A stretch of DNA of 64,000 nt from Blastopirellula marina (GCF_002967715.1 NZ_PUIA01000017.1:434001-498000), one strand, 5' to 3'; shown: positions 1-9,025, numbered from the stretch's first letter. The notes: generated by a model from the letters alone, not told the origin. Translations and numbers: made by a program.

Positions 1-219
1 GAACTGCACGTCGGTCTCTTCGACGTCGGCGGATTCCAGCGTTTCACCACCACGCCAGGTACGGTCCAAGTTGGTGCCGCGGATCAGGTTCTTGAGCCTA
101 CACTTGTACAGGGCGTTCCCCTTACCCGGCTTCACGAAGTTGCACTCGGTCATGATGTAGGGTTCGCCGTCGATCTGGACCTTCAAACCTTTACGAAAAT
201 CGCTGGTACTGTATTGCAC
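1..219 (-). CDS. efp: Elongation factor P, N-terminal part (cut by window edge)
   Basis: Translation factor that relieves ribosomes stalled on polyproline stretches. The 73 visible codons read from a GTG start at 219: VQYSTSDFRKGLKVQIDGEP, then a KOW-like fold containing CNFVKPGKGNALYKC. The PGKG loop holds the lysine that is beta-lysylated in E. coli EF-P. The rest of the gene lies left of the window. The GTG start is chosen because it puts QYSTSDFRKG at the N-terminus, as in the family. It is divergent from an EpmB-like gene 87 bp away, whose enzyme makes the beta-lysine for this modification, so the pair is functionally coherent. Confidence 0.95.
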   Translation of the reverse strand, partial: MQYSTSDFRKGLKVQIDGEPYIMTECNFVKPGKGNALYKCRLKNLIRGTNLDRTWRGGETLESADVEETDVQF

Positions 220-306
220 GTGGGGACTCGCTGAAAAAAGATATCCGTCGTCTATCCAAGGGTTCAGGGCACCTTTCGCCCCTAGCCATTTCGGTAAAAT
301 GGAAAG

Positions 307-1353
307 ATGAACATTGTAACTACCGATTCGCAATCTGCGAGTATCAATTGTATCGCGAACCCTGCCACATCGCCTAGCGAGGGTTGGAAAGCGTCGATGA
401 GGGCTGCCTTCCGCCGCACAGGGGACTTGGCCGAGTACCTTCAGCTGCCCGATACGGCCTGGCAAAAAGGCTTGGCTGCCGCCGAGGACTTTCCGCTGTT
501 CGTCCCGCGCGAGTTCGCCGCCAAGATGCTCCGGGGCGATCTGACCGATCCCCTGCTCCGCCAGGTGCTACCAATCGAGCAGGAAACCGTTTCAGTAGAA
601 GGATTTACGGCGAATCCCGTGGGCGACCACGAAGCGACCCTGACACCCGGCCTTTTGCAAAAGTACCACGGCCGGGCCCTGATGGTAACGACCGGGGCGT
701 GTGCGGTCCATTGTCGGTACTGCTTCCGGCGGCACTTTCCGTATGGGGAAGGCCCTAAGGGGATCGACGCGTGGAGTGCGGCCCTGGCAGCGATTCACCA
801 GGATACGTCGCTTCACGAAATCTTGTTATCTGGTGGCGATCCACTGACCCTGACCGACGGCATTTTGGGGCAACTGGTCGAAAACATCGCCGCAGCCCGG
901 CATATTCGCCGGCTACGCATCCATACGCGGCTGCCGGTGATGATCCCCTGCCGGATAAACGACCAGCTACTGACCTGGCTGACCGGGTCCAGGCTCAAGC
1001 CGTTTATGGTCATCCATGTGAACCATCCCCATGAACTGGCCGATGACGTCGCCCAGGCCTTGGCCCTTCTGAGCGAAGCCCAGGTTCCTCTGCTCAATCA
1101 AAGCGTCCTGCTGCGGGGGGTGAATGACGACGCCGAGACGCTGATCGAGCTGTCAGAGAAACTGCTCGATCTGAACGTCATGCCGTATTACCTGCACCAG
1201 CTCGACCGAGTGCAAGGCGCGGCCCACTTCGAGGTCTCGCGAGCCGAGGGATTGCGCATCGTGCAAACCATGCGCAGCCGCCTGCCAGGTTACGCGATAC
1301 CAAGGTACGTGGAAGAGATCGCTGGCGATACCAGCAAGCGGGTAATCGCGTAG
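307..1353 (+). CDS. epmB: EF-P (R)-beta-lysylation protein EpmB (lysine 2,3-aminomutase family radical SAM enzyme)
   Basis: Radical SAM/PLP enzyme that converts L-alpha-lysine to (R)-beta-lysine for attachment to EF-P by EpmA. The 348-residue length matches E. coli EpmB (342). The radical-SAM cluster is CAVHCRYC (Cys132, Cys136, Cys139), followed by FRRHFPYGEG as in EpmB. SGGDPL and LRIHTRLPVMIP are further family blocks, and LNQSVLLRGVNDD and MPYYLHQLDRVQGAAHF complete the C-terminal half. It lacks the long C-terminal extension of true lysine 2,3-aminomutases. It is divergent from efp. No EpmA (GenX) gene is visible. The start is supported by an N-terminus (MNIVTTDS) like that of E. coli EpmB. 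Confidence 0.93.
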   Translation: MNIVTTDSQSASINCIANPATSPSEGWKASMRAAFRRTGDLAEYLQLPDTAWQKGLAAAEDFPLFVPREFAAKMLRGDLTDPLLRQVLPIEQETVSVEGFTANPVGDHEATLTPGLLQKYHGRALMVTTGACAVHCRYCFRRHFPYGEGPKGIDAWSAALAAIHQDTSLHEILLSGGDPLTLTDGILGQLVENIAAARHIRRLRIHTRLPVMIPCRINDQLLTWLTGSRLKPFMVIHVNHPHELADDVAQALALLSEAQVPLLNQSVLLRGVNDDAETLIELSEKLLDLNVMPYYLHQLDRVQGAAHFEVSRAEGLRIVQTMRSRLPGYAIPRYVEEIAGDTSKRVIA

Positions 1354-1400
1354 CTGGCGTCTTCGCTTAGCGGTTGCGAGGGTTGTTTTCGAGTCGCCGC

Positions 1401-2573
1401 TTAGTTTGGGGCTGGTTCGGCGAGGGCCTTTTGCATTTCTTCTTCCAGCATCTTGATCTGGGCGTCGCCGATGCCGCCGATCACTTTGCGGATCTTGCCG
1501 TCGCGGCCGATCAGCACCATGTGCGGGATAACCGATACGGCGTACGCATCGTAGAACGCGTCGGCGTCAGGCTCGGCCATCAGCGCGGTTGGGTGCTTCA
1601 GGTTGTGCTCGGCAGTGAACTTGTCGAGCATCGCTACTTCTTCGGCCTCGGGAACCGGTTTGTCTTCAACTTGCTGAGGGCCTTCGGCACCAGCAGGCCA
1701 GTTGAAGTTGAAGTAGCGCGTGACGCCAATAACCTGCAGGCCATCTTTCCCGTACTTATCTTGCCACTCGACCAGGTGCGGGAAGCCCGCGACGCAGGGA
1801 CCACACCAGACGGCCCAGAAGTCGAGCAGGACGACCTTACCCTTCAGTTCTTCGCTGGTGTAGCCGTGCCCGTTGACCCACGATTGGGTATCGATCGGCG
1901 TCATCGGTTGACCAATGAGCTTAGCGTAGGCCTTGAAGCGTTGGATATCGTCAGCACACGATTGAAGAACCACAGCGGCCTTCTTGTAGGCGATCTTTTC
2001 GGCGGCGTCTTCTACCTTCTCGTTGTTCGCGATAATGAACTGAGCTTCGTCATTGACGAACGTTTCCATCTTCTCGACGTCATCGTTCATGTCTTCGTTG
2101 AACACCATGTCGATTTTCAAAGCGTACAGATTGATCGCGGTGATGTTGCCAGGATTCTCGCTTACGTCCGACTTGATGTCTTCAAGGGTGCGTCCCTTGG
2201 CGGTCAGTCGCGTCTCGAATGCTTCCAGCGAACGCTCGATCGTGTCGAGAAGTTGGATGGCCTCTTGGTTGTCGCCTGCCTGAACCCCAACCAGGCTTTC
2301 GCGCATGCCTTCGATGTGTTTGCGGACGATCTCACCGGGGCCGGACATCTCTTTCATCAACGCCTCGAAGTTGGCATTGGTGAAGTCGACCAGCGGCTCG
2401 ATATCGGAGGGGTCGGCGACGAAGGCTTTCAGCTCATCTTTTGCGAGTACTTCCCCTGGCGCGGCAGCGGGTTCGGCGGCAGCAGCCGGAGCATCTGCAG
2501 CACGGCCACAAGCCATGAACGTAAACAAGGACAGGCATACACAGGCAGAAAGAACGATTCGTTGGATCGACAT
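1401..2573 (-). CDS. Secreted TlpA-like thioredoxin-fold protein
   Basis: Predicted envelope thiol-disulfide protein of 390 residues. The start is placed at MSIQRIVLSACVCLSLF because a hydrophobic export signal follows directly; an in-frame ATG four codons upstream is possible. Residues 17-22 (FTFMAC) resemble a poor lipobox, so secretion is clear but lipidation is uncertain. Residues 40-220 form a charged alpha-helical region with no recognised domain. Residues 222-385 are a TlpA/ResA-type thioredoxin domain with WCGPC at 256-260, the cis-proline segment SVIPHMVLI and a GKIRKVIGG strand. A redox or cytochrome-maturation role is inferred from the fold only. No partner gene is adjacent. Confidence 0.85.
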   Translation of the reverse strand: MSIQRIVLSACVCLSLFTFMACGRAADAPAAAAEPAAAPGEVLAKDELKAFVADPSDIEPLVDFTNANFEALMKEMSGPGEIVRKHIEGMRESLVGVQAGDNQEAIQLLDTIERSLEAFETRLTAKGRTLEDIKSDVSENPGNITAINLYALKIDMVFNEDMNDDVEKMETFVNDEAQFIIANNEKVEDAAEKIAYKKAAVVLQSCADDIQRFKAYAKLIGQPMTPIDTQSWVNGHGYTSEELKGKVVLLDFWAVWCGPCVAGFPHLVEWQDKYGKDGLQVIGVTRYFNFNWPAGAEGPQQVEDKPVPEAEEVAMLDKFTAEHNLKHPTALMAEPDADAFYDAYAVSVIPHMVLIGRDGKIRKVIGGIGDAQIKMLEEEMQKALAEPAPN

Positions 2574-2780
2574 ACAGGGTTCCAAGCATCAGAGAGATTT
2601 TGGCGTGCGATAGATTGGGGGGGTACAGACCCAGCTGCCAATCATCGGTCCCATATCGCGTGGGGTGAACCAAGGGACTCTTTATTATGGCCCGTCGGTG
2701 GGTAGAAGAAAGATGTCTACCCACGAATTTCATATGAAATCGCGCAGCACCACCCTGAGGTGCTACGCTCGCTGGCTGAG

Positions 2781-2984
2781 TTAGTCGGCCATTTTCTTCA
2801 AGGCTTCATCGATCAGAGCCTGGATATCGAGATGTCCGGAGTCGATGCTGTCCATGATCGAGTCGACCTGAGTTTCGGCTTCGTATTCTCGAACTTCGGC
2901 AATGATGTGGTCGATTTCGACGTCCGAGTAGCTCTGCCCTCGCAGATATTCACGAAGTTCCGGGTATTTGTCGTTATCGGTCAT
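2781..2984 (-). CDS. Small conserved acidic protein, unknown function
   Basis: A 67-residue, strongly acidic, helical protein (MTDNDKYPELREYLRGQ...) ending DEALKKMAD. The ATG at 2984 is preceded by a GGGGGAA ribosome-binding sequence about 5 bases upstream, which favours it over the TTG one codon earlier. It has no signal peptide, membrane segment or cysteine. Divergent from the PQQ-propeller gene at 3132. I do not recognise the family; repeated I/V-D-S-I/M-D patterns suggest a small helical bundle, possibly a protein-binding partner. Confidence 0.7.
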   Translation of the reverse strand: MTDNDKYPELREYLRGQSYSDVEIDHIIAEVREYEAETQVDSIMDSIDSGHLDIQALIDEALKKMAD

Positions 2985-3131
2985 CAAGTTCCCCCGTCGT
3001 CGCCCCTACTCGTCTGCATTGGAATTGGCAGACCACGTTGTTTGAAAAATGTCGATTTCGCTACGGCCACGTGGTAAGTTAAGAGCAATCACTCCTCCTT
3101 TCCACTCCCCAATCTTACCCCACAATTCACG

Positions 3132-4484
3132 ATGATCGAAAATTCTATTCCAGCAGTTCGCGTTTGCTGGACTCTTTTTCTCGCACTCTTTATCCTTCCG
3201 CTCGCCGCTTCGGCGGACGAATCAGGCTGGAAGCCCTTTCTGCAGGGCGATTCTAACGACTGGCCGGCCTGGCGCGGGGCGGAAGGGATTGGTTTTAGCC
3301 CTGACGCCAAGGTCCCCACCAAGTGGAGCGACCAGGAGAACCTGGCCTGGAAGACTTCGCTCGACGGTTGGGGGGATTCCACGCCAGCGATCGTGGGTGA
3401 TCACGTCTTTGTCACGCTCCAGAATGAAGCCAACGAACTACGTTTGTTGCGGCTCGATGCGAAGACAGGCCAGATTGAACTGAACATCCTGGTCGATCAG
3501 GCCGAGACGCCGCGCGAAGCTCCGAAGCGGAAGTTGCAGAAATTTCATAACTTGCACAACATGGCCAGCCCATCGCCGGTAGTCAGTGGCGACCAGGTGG
3601 TGGTGCATTTCGGCAATGGATTGCTGGCGACGTACAACCTCGACGGCGAAGAGCTGTGGCGGCATAACCTGCAGCAAGAGTACGGCACGTATTCGATCTG
3701 GTGGGGACATGCCAACAGCCCGGTGGTTTACAACGGCCTGGTGATCTCGGTCTGCATGCAGGACTCACTTTCCGATCTGCAAAAAGAGCCGGTCAAAAGC
3801 TACCTGATCGCCCACGACCTGAAAACAGGCGAAAAGAAGTGGATGACTCTCCGTATGACCGGTGCCCCATCGGAAGAAGCAGACGCCTACACCACGCCGC
3901 TGCTACTGACCAAAGATGGCCAAGTACAACTGGTGGTAATGGGGGGCAACACTCTTGATGCGTACGACCCCATGACCGGCAAACAGTTATGGTTCTTACC
4001 TGGGCTGGTTGGTGGACGCACGGTCACCGGACCGATTGCCGCCGAAGGTAAGATCTTTACCACGCGAGGCATGCGGAAGCCCTTGCTGGCTATTTCTCTG
4101 GATGGCAACCAGGGAGAGCTTTCCGAAGACGCGATTGTGTGGGCGGTCGATAAGTCGACGCCCGATACCCCTTCGCCCGTGTATGCTAACGGAATGCTCT
4201 TCACGGTAACCGACGATGGAATCGCTCATTGCTACCGCTCGAGCGATGGGGAGTTGCTGTGGCGCGAACGTCTGGGAGGCAACTTCAAGGCTTCGCCGAT
4301 CGTTGCCGGCGGGAACATTTACTTCCTGAACATCGACGGCAACTGCAAGGTACTCGCCGCCAAGGACACGTTCGAGCTGGTCAGCGAAAACCAAGTCAAA
4401 GACACGACAATCGCTTCCCCAGCGGTCGCCGGCGGCAAACTCTTTTTGCGTGGCAAGGGGCATCTGTACTGCATCGGGAAATAG
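3132..4484 (+). CDS. Secreted PQQ-like beta-propeller protein
   Basis: A 450-residue protein with an N-terminal signal peptide (about 1-28, ending LPLAASADES), then repeated beta-propeller blades. WPAWRGAEGIGFSPD followed by WKTSLDGWGDSTPAIVGDHV is the typical opening of planctomycete PQQ-like/quinoprotein-like propellers. Later blades read STPDTPSPVYANGMLFTVTD, GGNFKASPIVAGGNIYF and TTIASPAVAGGKLFLRGKG. The fold is shared by BamB and alcohol dehydrogenase quinoproteins. No dehydrogenase catalytic set or BamB-specific features are evident, so PQQ binding is not implied. A terminator-like hairpin follows at 4518-4550. Probably monocistronic. Confidence 0.85.
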   Translation: MIENSIPAVRVCWTLFLALFILPLAASADESGWKPFLQGDSNDWPAWRGAEGIGFSPDAKVPTKWSDQENLAWKTSLDGWGDSTPAIVGDHVFVTLQNEANELRLLRLDAKTGQIELNILVDQAETPREAPKRKLQKFHNLHNMASPSPVVSGDQVVVHFGNGLLATYNLDGEELWRHNLQQEYGTYSIWWGHANSPVVYNGLVISVCMQDSLSDLQKEPVKSYLIAHDLKTGEKKWMTLRMTGAPSEEADAYTTPLLLTKDGQVQLVVMGGNTLDAYDPMTGKQLWFLPGLVGGRTVTGPIAAEGKIFTTRGMRKPLLAISLDGNQGELSEDAIVWAVDKSTPDTPSPVYANGMLFTVTDDGIAHCYRSSDGELLWRERLGGNFKASPIVAGGNIYFLNIDGNCKVLAAKDTFELVSENQVKDTTIASPAVAGGKLFLRGKGHLYCIGK

Positions 4485-4517
4485 ACGCCGGACCTTGGTT
4501 CGCTACTGCATTCGCAG

Positions 4518-4552
4518 GATGGCTACACCTACTTAGGTGATAGCCATCTTTC
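4518..4552 (+). terminator. Terminator-like hairpin after the PQQ-propeller gene
   Basis: Inverted repeat GATGGCTACACCT / AGGTGATAGCCATC (one bulged base) around an ACTT tetraloop, followed by a short T run (CTTTCG). It starts 33 bases after the stop at 4484. The T tract is weak, so termination strength is uncertain, but position and geometry fit an intrinsic terminator. Confidence 0.55.
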
Positions 4553-4647
4553 GTGGTGGGAGGTGCTAATCTCGTTGAAGGTAGCGATCGACTAAAAAGT
4601 CGTAGCCACCCTACGTTGGTTTTGCGAAGTAAGTGTCAGAGGAGGCG

Positions 4648-6171
4648 TTACTTCTTCTCGGCTCGTTTGATCTGAACTTGAATCGTGCCCAGGTTATCAC
4701 CCAACTGGTCGGGGCTTTCGTTCACTTTCAGAAACAGCACGCAAGGACCTTCCGGATAGAGGAAGGTCCCCAGGCCGACTTCGTTCGACTTAACCAGGGG
4801 CGTAATCGCTCCCCCTTGCCACGGTTCAGCCCTGAGGGCACCGACGAGCTGGCCGAGCGGATTTCCTTTGTAGTAATGGATGGTCACGCCGTTGGGCTCG
4901 CACATCCACGGCTTACCGTCGTTGCGAATGACGTACTCGCCGCTGGCGGCAACCTCAAAGCTACTGGAAGCATCGAGCAGGATGCCGGTCGATTGCCAGC
5001 CGCGATCGGCGCTGATCTCGGCCGTCATTACATCGCCGGTGAAAGGAACCGAATCACGATAGACGACTTCGTTCCGCTGCCAGTCGTAGCCATACTCGGC
5101 ATTGGTGACAAACAACTCCCAAGACTCTGCCAGCTGCGGCATGACGTCGCCCAGTTCACTTAGCAGCCGTTCGCTGAAGCCTCCGGTCAGACGAGCCTGG
5201 GTGACCATCTCGCGAAATGCTTCCTGCGACAGGCTGTGATTGTCGAGGAAAGCACACGCTCCCCAGCACCACGCGTAGGGACGGTTCTGCAGAAACGACT
5301 GCTGCGGCGTGCCCATGATCCGCGTCAGCGAGAGCGCACTTCCGCCGGCGACTTCGTCTTGAATGATCTTGATGCGGCCCCACATGGGTGTCTCATCTTT
5401 CGATGCCGGCATCACGCGGGTTTTAAGCTGGCCATTTTCCCAGCGGTGAGTCCCGAAGTGCTCGGCCATCCCTTCCATATACCACGGAGGCCCTGCCCCA
5501 CCCAGCAGGATCATCATGAACGCATGGGTTCCTTCATGAATGAGCAGATGACGCCGGTAGTAATCGCTGGGCTGATCGTTGAGCCAGACGGCGTCTCCCT
5601 GGTAATAGCCGTGCAGAAACTCCGGTAGCGAGTCGGGGAACAAACCGGCCTTCTGGAACTTTTGTCTGTTGGACATCAGCACCGCTTTGACCTTCCAGTC
5701 GTCGTTGGCGACCGGGTCGACGCGGAAGTATTCGCACCACTGGGGATAAGCAGCGTCGAACACCGTCGTCAGTTCTTCAATTTCGGGCGATGACGGCAGG
5801 TCGGTATAGATCGTGACGTGTTTTCCCTCGATAGCACGAATGCCGTTGGCCTCGAGTTTAGCCGGGTCGACCTCGAACTGCACTTCCGGTTCGATGCGAC
5901 CCACCTTCAGACGCTCGCGCAGCCCTTCGCCACTAAAGAAGCTCTCTCCCAGGGCATCGGCCCCGTCGGACGACGGCTTGCTGAAGGTCGCGCCTCCGGC
6001 ACGCATCTTGGGAGGTTCTTTTTTCGGCTCCGGTGGCTTGGCCGCTGCTGTCTGGGAGGTTGAAGTTTGCGCAGCAGGTGTCGGGGGTGCAGGCTTAGCC
6101 GCCGGTTCCGAGGAACCGCAGCCTGGCAGGAGGAGTGCACCAACGATTGTGAGAATCAGGAATCGGACCAT
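4648..6171 (-). CDS. Lipoprotein with HExxH metallopeptidase-like domain
   Basis: A 507-residue exported protein. Residues 1-18 are a lipoprotein signal ending LLLPGC (lipidated Cys18), followed by a Pro/Ala-rich linker to about residue 60. The core contains HLLIHEGTHAFMM with HEGTH at 212-216, and 20 residues later MEGMAEHFG with Glu237, the spacing expected for a gluzincin-type zinc site (His212, His216, Glu237; catalytic Glu213). This resembles peptidase-MA/DUF1570-like secreted planctomycete proteins. The C-terminal region (about 370-507) looks like a beta-rich domain. The substrate is unknown. Start ATG with AGGCGG a few bases upstream. Divergent from the gene at 6251. Confidence 0.75.
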   Translation of the reverse strand: MVRFLILTIVGALLLPGCGSSEPAAKPAPPTPAAQTSTSQTAAAKPPEPKKEPPKMRAGGATFSKPSSDGADALGESFFSGEGLRERLKVGRIEPEVQFEVDPAKLEANGIRAIEGKHVTIYTDLPSSPEIEELTTVFDAAYPQWCEYFRVDPVANDDWKVKAVLMSNRQKFQKAGLFPDSLPEFLHGYYQGDAVWLNDQPSDYYRRHLLIHEGTHAFMMILLGGAGPPWYMEGMAEHFGTHRWENGQLKTRVMPASKDETPMWGRIKIIQDEVAGGSALSLTRIMGTPQQSFLQNRPYAWCWGACAFLDNHSLSQEAFREMVTQARLTGGFSERLLSELGDVMPQLAESWELFVTNAEYGYDWQRNEVVYRDSVPFTGDVMTAEISADRGWQSTGILLDASSSFEVAASGEYVIRNDGKPWMCEPNGVTIHYYKGNPLGQLVGALRAEPWQGGAITPLVKSNEVGLGTFLYPEGPCVLFLKVNESPDQLGDNLGTIQVQIKRAEKK

Positions 6172-6250
6172 GGGCCGCCTTTGTCCGAAGAGAAGACAAA
6201 CAAACCAATAGGTGGTATTTTAGACGAAAATTGATTTCACGTCTTTGTTC

Positions 6251-6721
6251 ATGTTCGCCGCCATGCAGGATCATACCTCCCCCGGAAAATCTGGTTTACC
6301 CAAAGCGCACGCCGCGTGCGCTTTGATCTGCTTTGCTGGCGCGGTGGCGTCAGGGCTGGATTGGCCTTCCCCGGCACCTCAACATGCCGCCGTGATGATG
6401 CCGGCCATGGTGATCTGGGGAATTGCGGTCGTTTATCAGTTCCTTCTTGCCGCTGGCCACCTGCGAACATCGATTTTGGATCATCAGCACCTGTTCAGCA
6501 CCAGTCATTACGAACGCCAGTCGGACATCGGCTGGATGGTCGCCAACGTGGTGGTGTTGGGAGTGGTCGCTTTGTTTTACGTCCAGCAGTCCGATTCAAT
6601 CCCAATTCTCACTGGCCAGACGACCACGCTGGTCGCGTTGTTTGTCACCAGTCTCGTTTCGCTGGTCATTTGGGGCATTCGCTGGAAAATTACTCCTCGC
6701 AAGCCGAAAGCCGCTGCCTGA
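6251..6721 (+). CDS. Four-helix integral membrane protein, unknown function
   Basis: A 156-residue protein with about four hydrophobic helices: AHAACALICFAGAVASGL, AVMMPAMVIWGIAVVYQFLL, IGWMVANVVVLGVVALFYV and TLVALFVTSLVSLVIWGIRW. A basic tail (KITPRKPKAAA) suggests a cytoplasmic C-terminus. The ATG at 6251 is preferred over an upstream TTG; ATG 6263 is also possible. The stop TGA is one base from the ATG of the solute-binding lipoprotein, so the two are probably co-transcribed. No family recognised. Confidence 0.65.
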   Translation: MFAAMQDHTSPGKSGLPKAHAACALICFAGAVASGLDWPSPAPQHAAVMMPAMVIWGIAVVYQFLLAAGHLRTSILDHQHLFSTSHYERQSDIGWMVANVVVLGVVALFYVQQSDSIPILTGQTTTLVALFVTSLVSLVIWGIRWKITPRKPKAAA

Positions 6722-6722
6722 C

Positions 6723-7760
6723 ATGCGTGCTCCTGCCCTGTGTTTACGTCCCATTTGCTGCGTTGTGTTGCTATCGCTCGGCCTGTCGCTTTCCGCTTGT
6801 CGGCCTGCCGCGAAGCAGGAGGTGGTCATTTACACGGCGCTCGATCAGGAGTTTTCCGAGAGTCACTTCGATACCTACCACGAGCAGACCGGCGTGGCGG
6901 TGGTCCCTAAGTTCGATACCGAGGCCAACAAGACGGTCGGTCTGACCGAGGCCCTGTTGGCCGAGAAAGACCGGCCACGCTGCGATGTCTTCTGGAACAA
7001 CGAGATCCTGAACACTCTGCGGCTGCAAAAGGCTGGCCTGCTCGCGCCCTATCATCCTAAACATGAGGACGAGTACCCGGCGTCGTTTCGTTCAGCCGAT
7101 GGCTACTGGCATGGTTTCGCTGCCAGGGCTCGCATTCTGCTGGTGAATACCGATCTGCTGGCCGAAGAAGAGCGGCCCTCTTCGATCTTCGATCTGGCTG
7201 ACAAGAAGTGGGAGGGCAAAGGAGGCTACGCCAAGCCGCTGTTTGGAACGACGGCAACGCACGCGGCCGTACTGTTTGCTCAACTGGGGAATGAACGCGC
7301 CAAAGAGTTCTTCACCAAGCTGCAAACCAGCGCCAAAATGCTTCCTGGCAATAAGCAGGTCGCCCAGGCCGTTTCATCGGGCGAGATTGCGTTCGGGCTG
7401 ACCGACACGGACGATGCCATCGTCGAGATTCAATCGGGACGGCCGGTCGCCATCGTCTATCCCGACCAAGGGGAAGGTCAACTCGGAACGCTCTTCATTC
7501 CCAACACACTGGCGATCATTAAGGGGGGGCCCAACCCCGAGGCCGCCAGGCAACTGGTCGACTATCTGCTTTCCGCAGAAGTTGAGAGCACGCTAGCACG
7601 CGGCCCGAGTGCCCAGATTCCGCTCAACACCACGCTTGATATTCCGCTGCAGGTCGAATCCCCCCAGACGATCAAGCCGATGGAGGTCGACTGGGAAGCC
7701 GCTGTCGACCAGTGGGACACGGCGGCTGAGTTTCTGCGTGAGAAGATTCTCACTAATTAG
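6723..7760 (+). CDS. Extracellular solute-binding lipoprotein (iron-type ABC transporter SBP)
   Basis: A 345-residue periplasmic binding protein. The lipoprotein signal ends LSLSAC (Cys26). The body EVVIYTALDQEFSESHF, CDVFWNNEILNTLRLQKAGL, ARILLVNTDLL and the C-terminal GTLFIPNTLAIIKGGPNPEAA follow the AfuA/FbpA/FutA ferric-iron or phosphate/sugar-phosphate SBP family. The start is set at the ATG directly after the preceding stop; the open frame reaches further upstream but without the signal peptide. No permease or ATPase gene is adjacent, so its transporter partner must be elsewhere or it acts as a sensor/receptor. The ligand is not determinable from sequence alone. Confidence 0.85.
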   Translation: MRAPALCLRPICCVVLLSLGLSLSACRPAAKQEVVIYTALDQEFSESHFDTYHEQTGVAVVPKFDTEANKTVGLTEALLAEKDRPRCDVFWNNEILNTLRLQKAGLLAPYHPKHEDEYPASFRSADGYWHGFAARARILLVNTDLLAEEERPSSIFDLADKKWEGKGGYAKPLFGTTATHAAVLFAQLGNERAKEFFTKLQTSAKMLPGNKQVAQAVSSGEIAFGLTDTDDAIVEIQSGRPVAIVYPDQGEGQLGTLFIPNTLAIIKGGPNPEAARQLVDYLLSAEVESTLARGPSAQIPLNTTLDIPLQVESPQTIKPMEVDWEAAVDQWDTAAEFLREKILTN

Positions 7761-9025
7761 AGAGCCCGGCGGTGACGACGTCGGGGGGTCTTCTTTGGGG
7801 GCTCTTTCTTTTCTTCCTCGCCAGATGCAGCGCCATCGGTATCGCGGGCATGCGTCGGGGTGGTTTCGACCGACGTTTTGACATACGGATCGAAACCTTC
7901 GATCTCGTCGCGAATGAGCAACTTGTCGATTCGCATTTCGATTCGGGTCAGCTGGTTGCCTTCTTCCGGCGTGACGAAGGTGTACGCGACCCCTTCCTTG
8001 CCCATGCGGCCCGTGCGCCCCACGCGGTGGACGTAGTCGTCGGAGTATTCCGGCACGTCGTAGTTCACAATCAACGTCACGTCCGAGATATCGATCCCGC
8101 GCCCCACCACGTCGGTGGCGATCAAAATGCGATACTTGTTCGCTTTGAAGTCGGTGATCGTGCGGTTGCGGGCCCCTTGCTGCATGTCGCCGTGGATACA
8201 GCGGACTAGCTTGGTCTTCTTTTGCAGACGCTGGAACAACTTTTCAGTCCCTCGCTTGGTGCGGCAGAAGACGATGCACTTGGTAGGCTGTTCGCGGCGT
8301 AGCAGGCGGACCAACAGTTCCATCTTCTTTGGTCCGTCGACCGTGAAGTAGTGCTGCTCGATCGTATCGGCCGAGATGTTCTTGGGGGAGAAGTCGACCT
8401 TCACCGGCTCGTGCATGTACCGATTGGCCAGGCGTTCGATCGGGGGCGGAACGGTCGCGCTTAGAAGCATTGTCTGGCGATCTTCCGGGCAGCGGCGCAG
8501 GATCTTCTCGATGTCAGGGCGGAAGCCGATATCGAGCATGCGGTCGGCCTCGTCCAGGACGACGATGCTCAGGTAATCAAGCGAAAGAGACTTGCGCGTC
8601 ATATGGTCGATCACGCGGCCAGGCGTCCCCACGACGATGTCGGGGTTCCGCTTCAGCTTGTCCATCTGCCCTTTGATCGGCTTACCACCATAGATGGCCA
8701 CCGTTTGAATGTTCATCCCTTTGGAGAGCTTCACGATCTCGTCGCGGACCTGAACGGCCAACTCGCGCGTCGGCACCAGGATGAGCGCATGGGGGCCTTT
8801 GCCGGAGGGAAGCGTTTCGATGATCGGAATACTGAACGCGGCCGTCTTACCGGTACCGGTGCGGGCCTGGCCAAGGATGTCTTTCCCTTCCAAGGCCAAG
8901 GGAATCACGCCTGCTTGAATCGGCGAGGGAACCTCGTAGCGGGCTTCTTTGAGCGCCGCGAGCATTTTTTCGGAGAGATCGAGGTCAGTGAATCGCTTTT
9001 CGGGGGAATCTTCAGAGGTCGACAA
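7757..9025 (-). CDS. DEAD-box ATP-dependent RNA helicase (RhlE/DeaD-like)
   Basis: A 422-residue RNA helicase for RNA/RNP remodelling. Visible motifs in order: Q motif (FTDLDL...PSPIQ), I ARTGTGKT at 54-61, Ia PTRELAVQ, Ib TPGR, II DEAD in VLDEADRML, III SAT, V ATDVVGRGIDIS, VI HRVGRTGRMG. The C-terminal tail (about 390-422) is highly basic (PPKKTPRRRHRRAL) and may bind RNA. The only start upstream of the Q motif is TTG at 9025, because a stop lies in frame just before it. The stop overlaps the convergent SBP stop by 4 bp. An internal CDS in a bacterial DEAD-box family of 370-450 residues; full length. Confidence 0.95.
   Translation of the reverse strand: MSTSEDSPEKRFTDLDLSEKMLAALKEARYEVPSPIQAGVIPLALEGKDILGQARTGTGKTAAFSIPIIETLPSGKGPHALILVPTRELAVQVRDEIVKLSKGMNIQTVAIYGGKPIKGQMDKLKRNPDIVVGTPGRVIDHMTRKSLSLDYLSIVVLDEADRMLDIGFRPDIEKILRRCPEDRQTMLLSATVPPPIERLANRYMHEPVKVDFSPKNISADTIEQHYFTVDGPKKMELLVRLLRREQPTKCIVFCRTKRGTEKLFQRLQKKTKLVRCIHGDMQQGARNRTITDFKANKYRILIATDVVGRGIDISDVTLIVNYDVPEYSDDYVHRVGRTGRMGKEGVAYTFVTPEEGNQLTRIEMRIDKLLIRDEIEGFDPYVKTSVETTPTHARDTDGAASGEEEKKEPPKKTPRRRHRRAL

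Noticed and set aside
1374-2705. 443-residue open frame opposite the thioredoxin-like gene
   Set aside because: It is the antisense shadow of a protein with clear thioredoxin motifs; its product has no domain.
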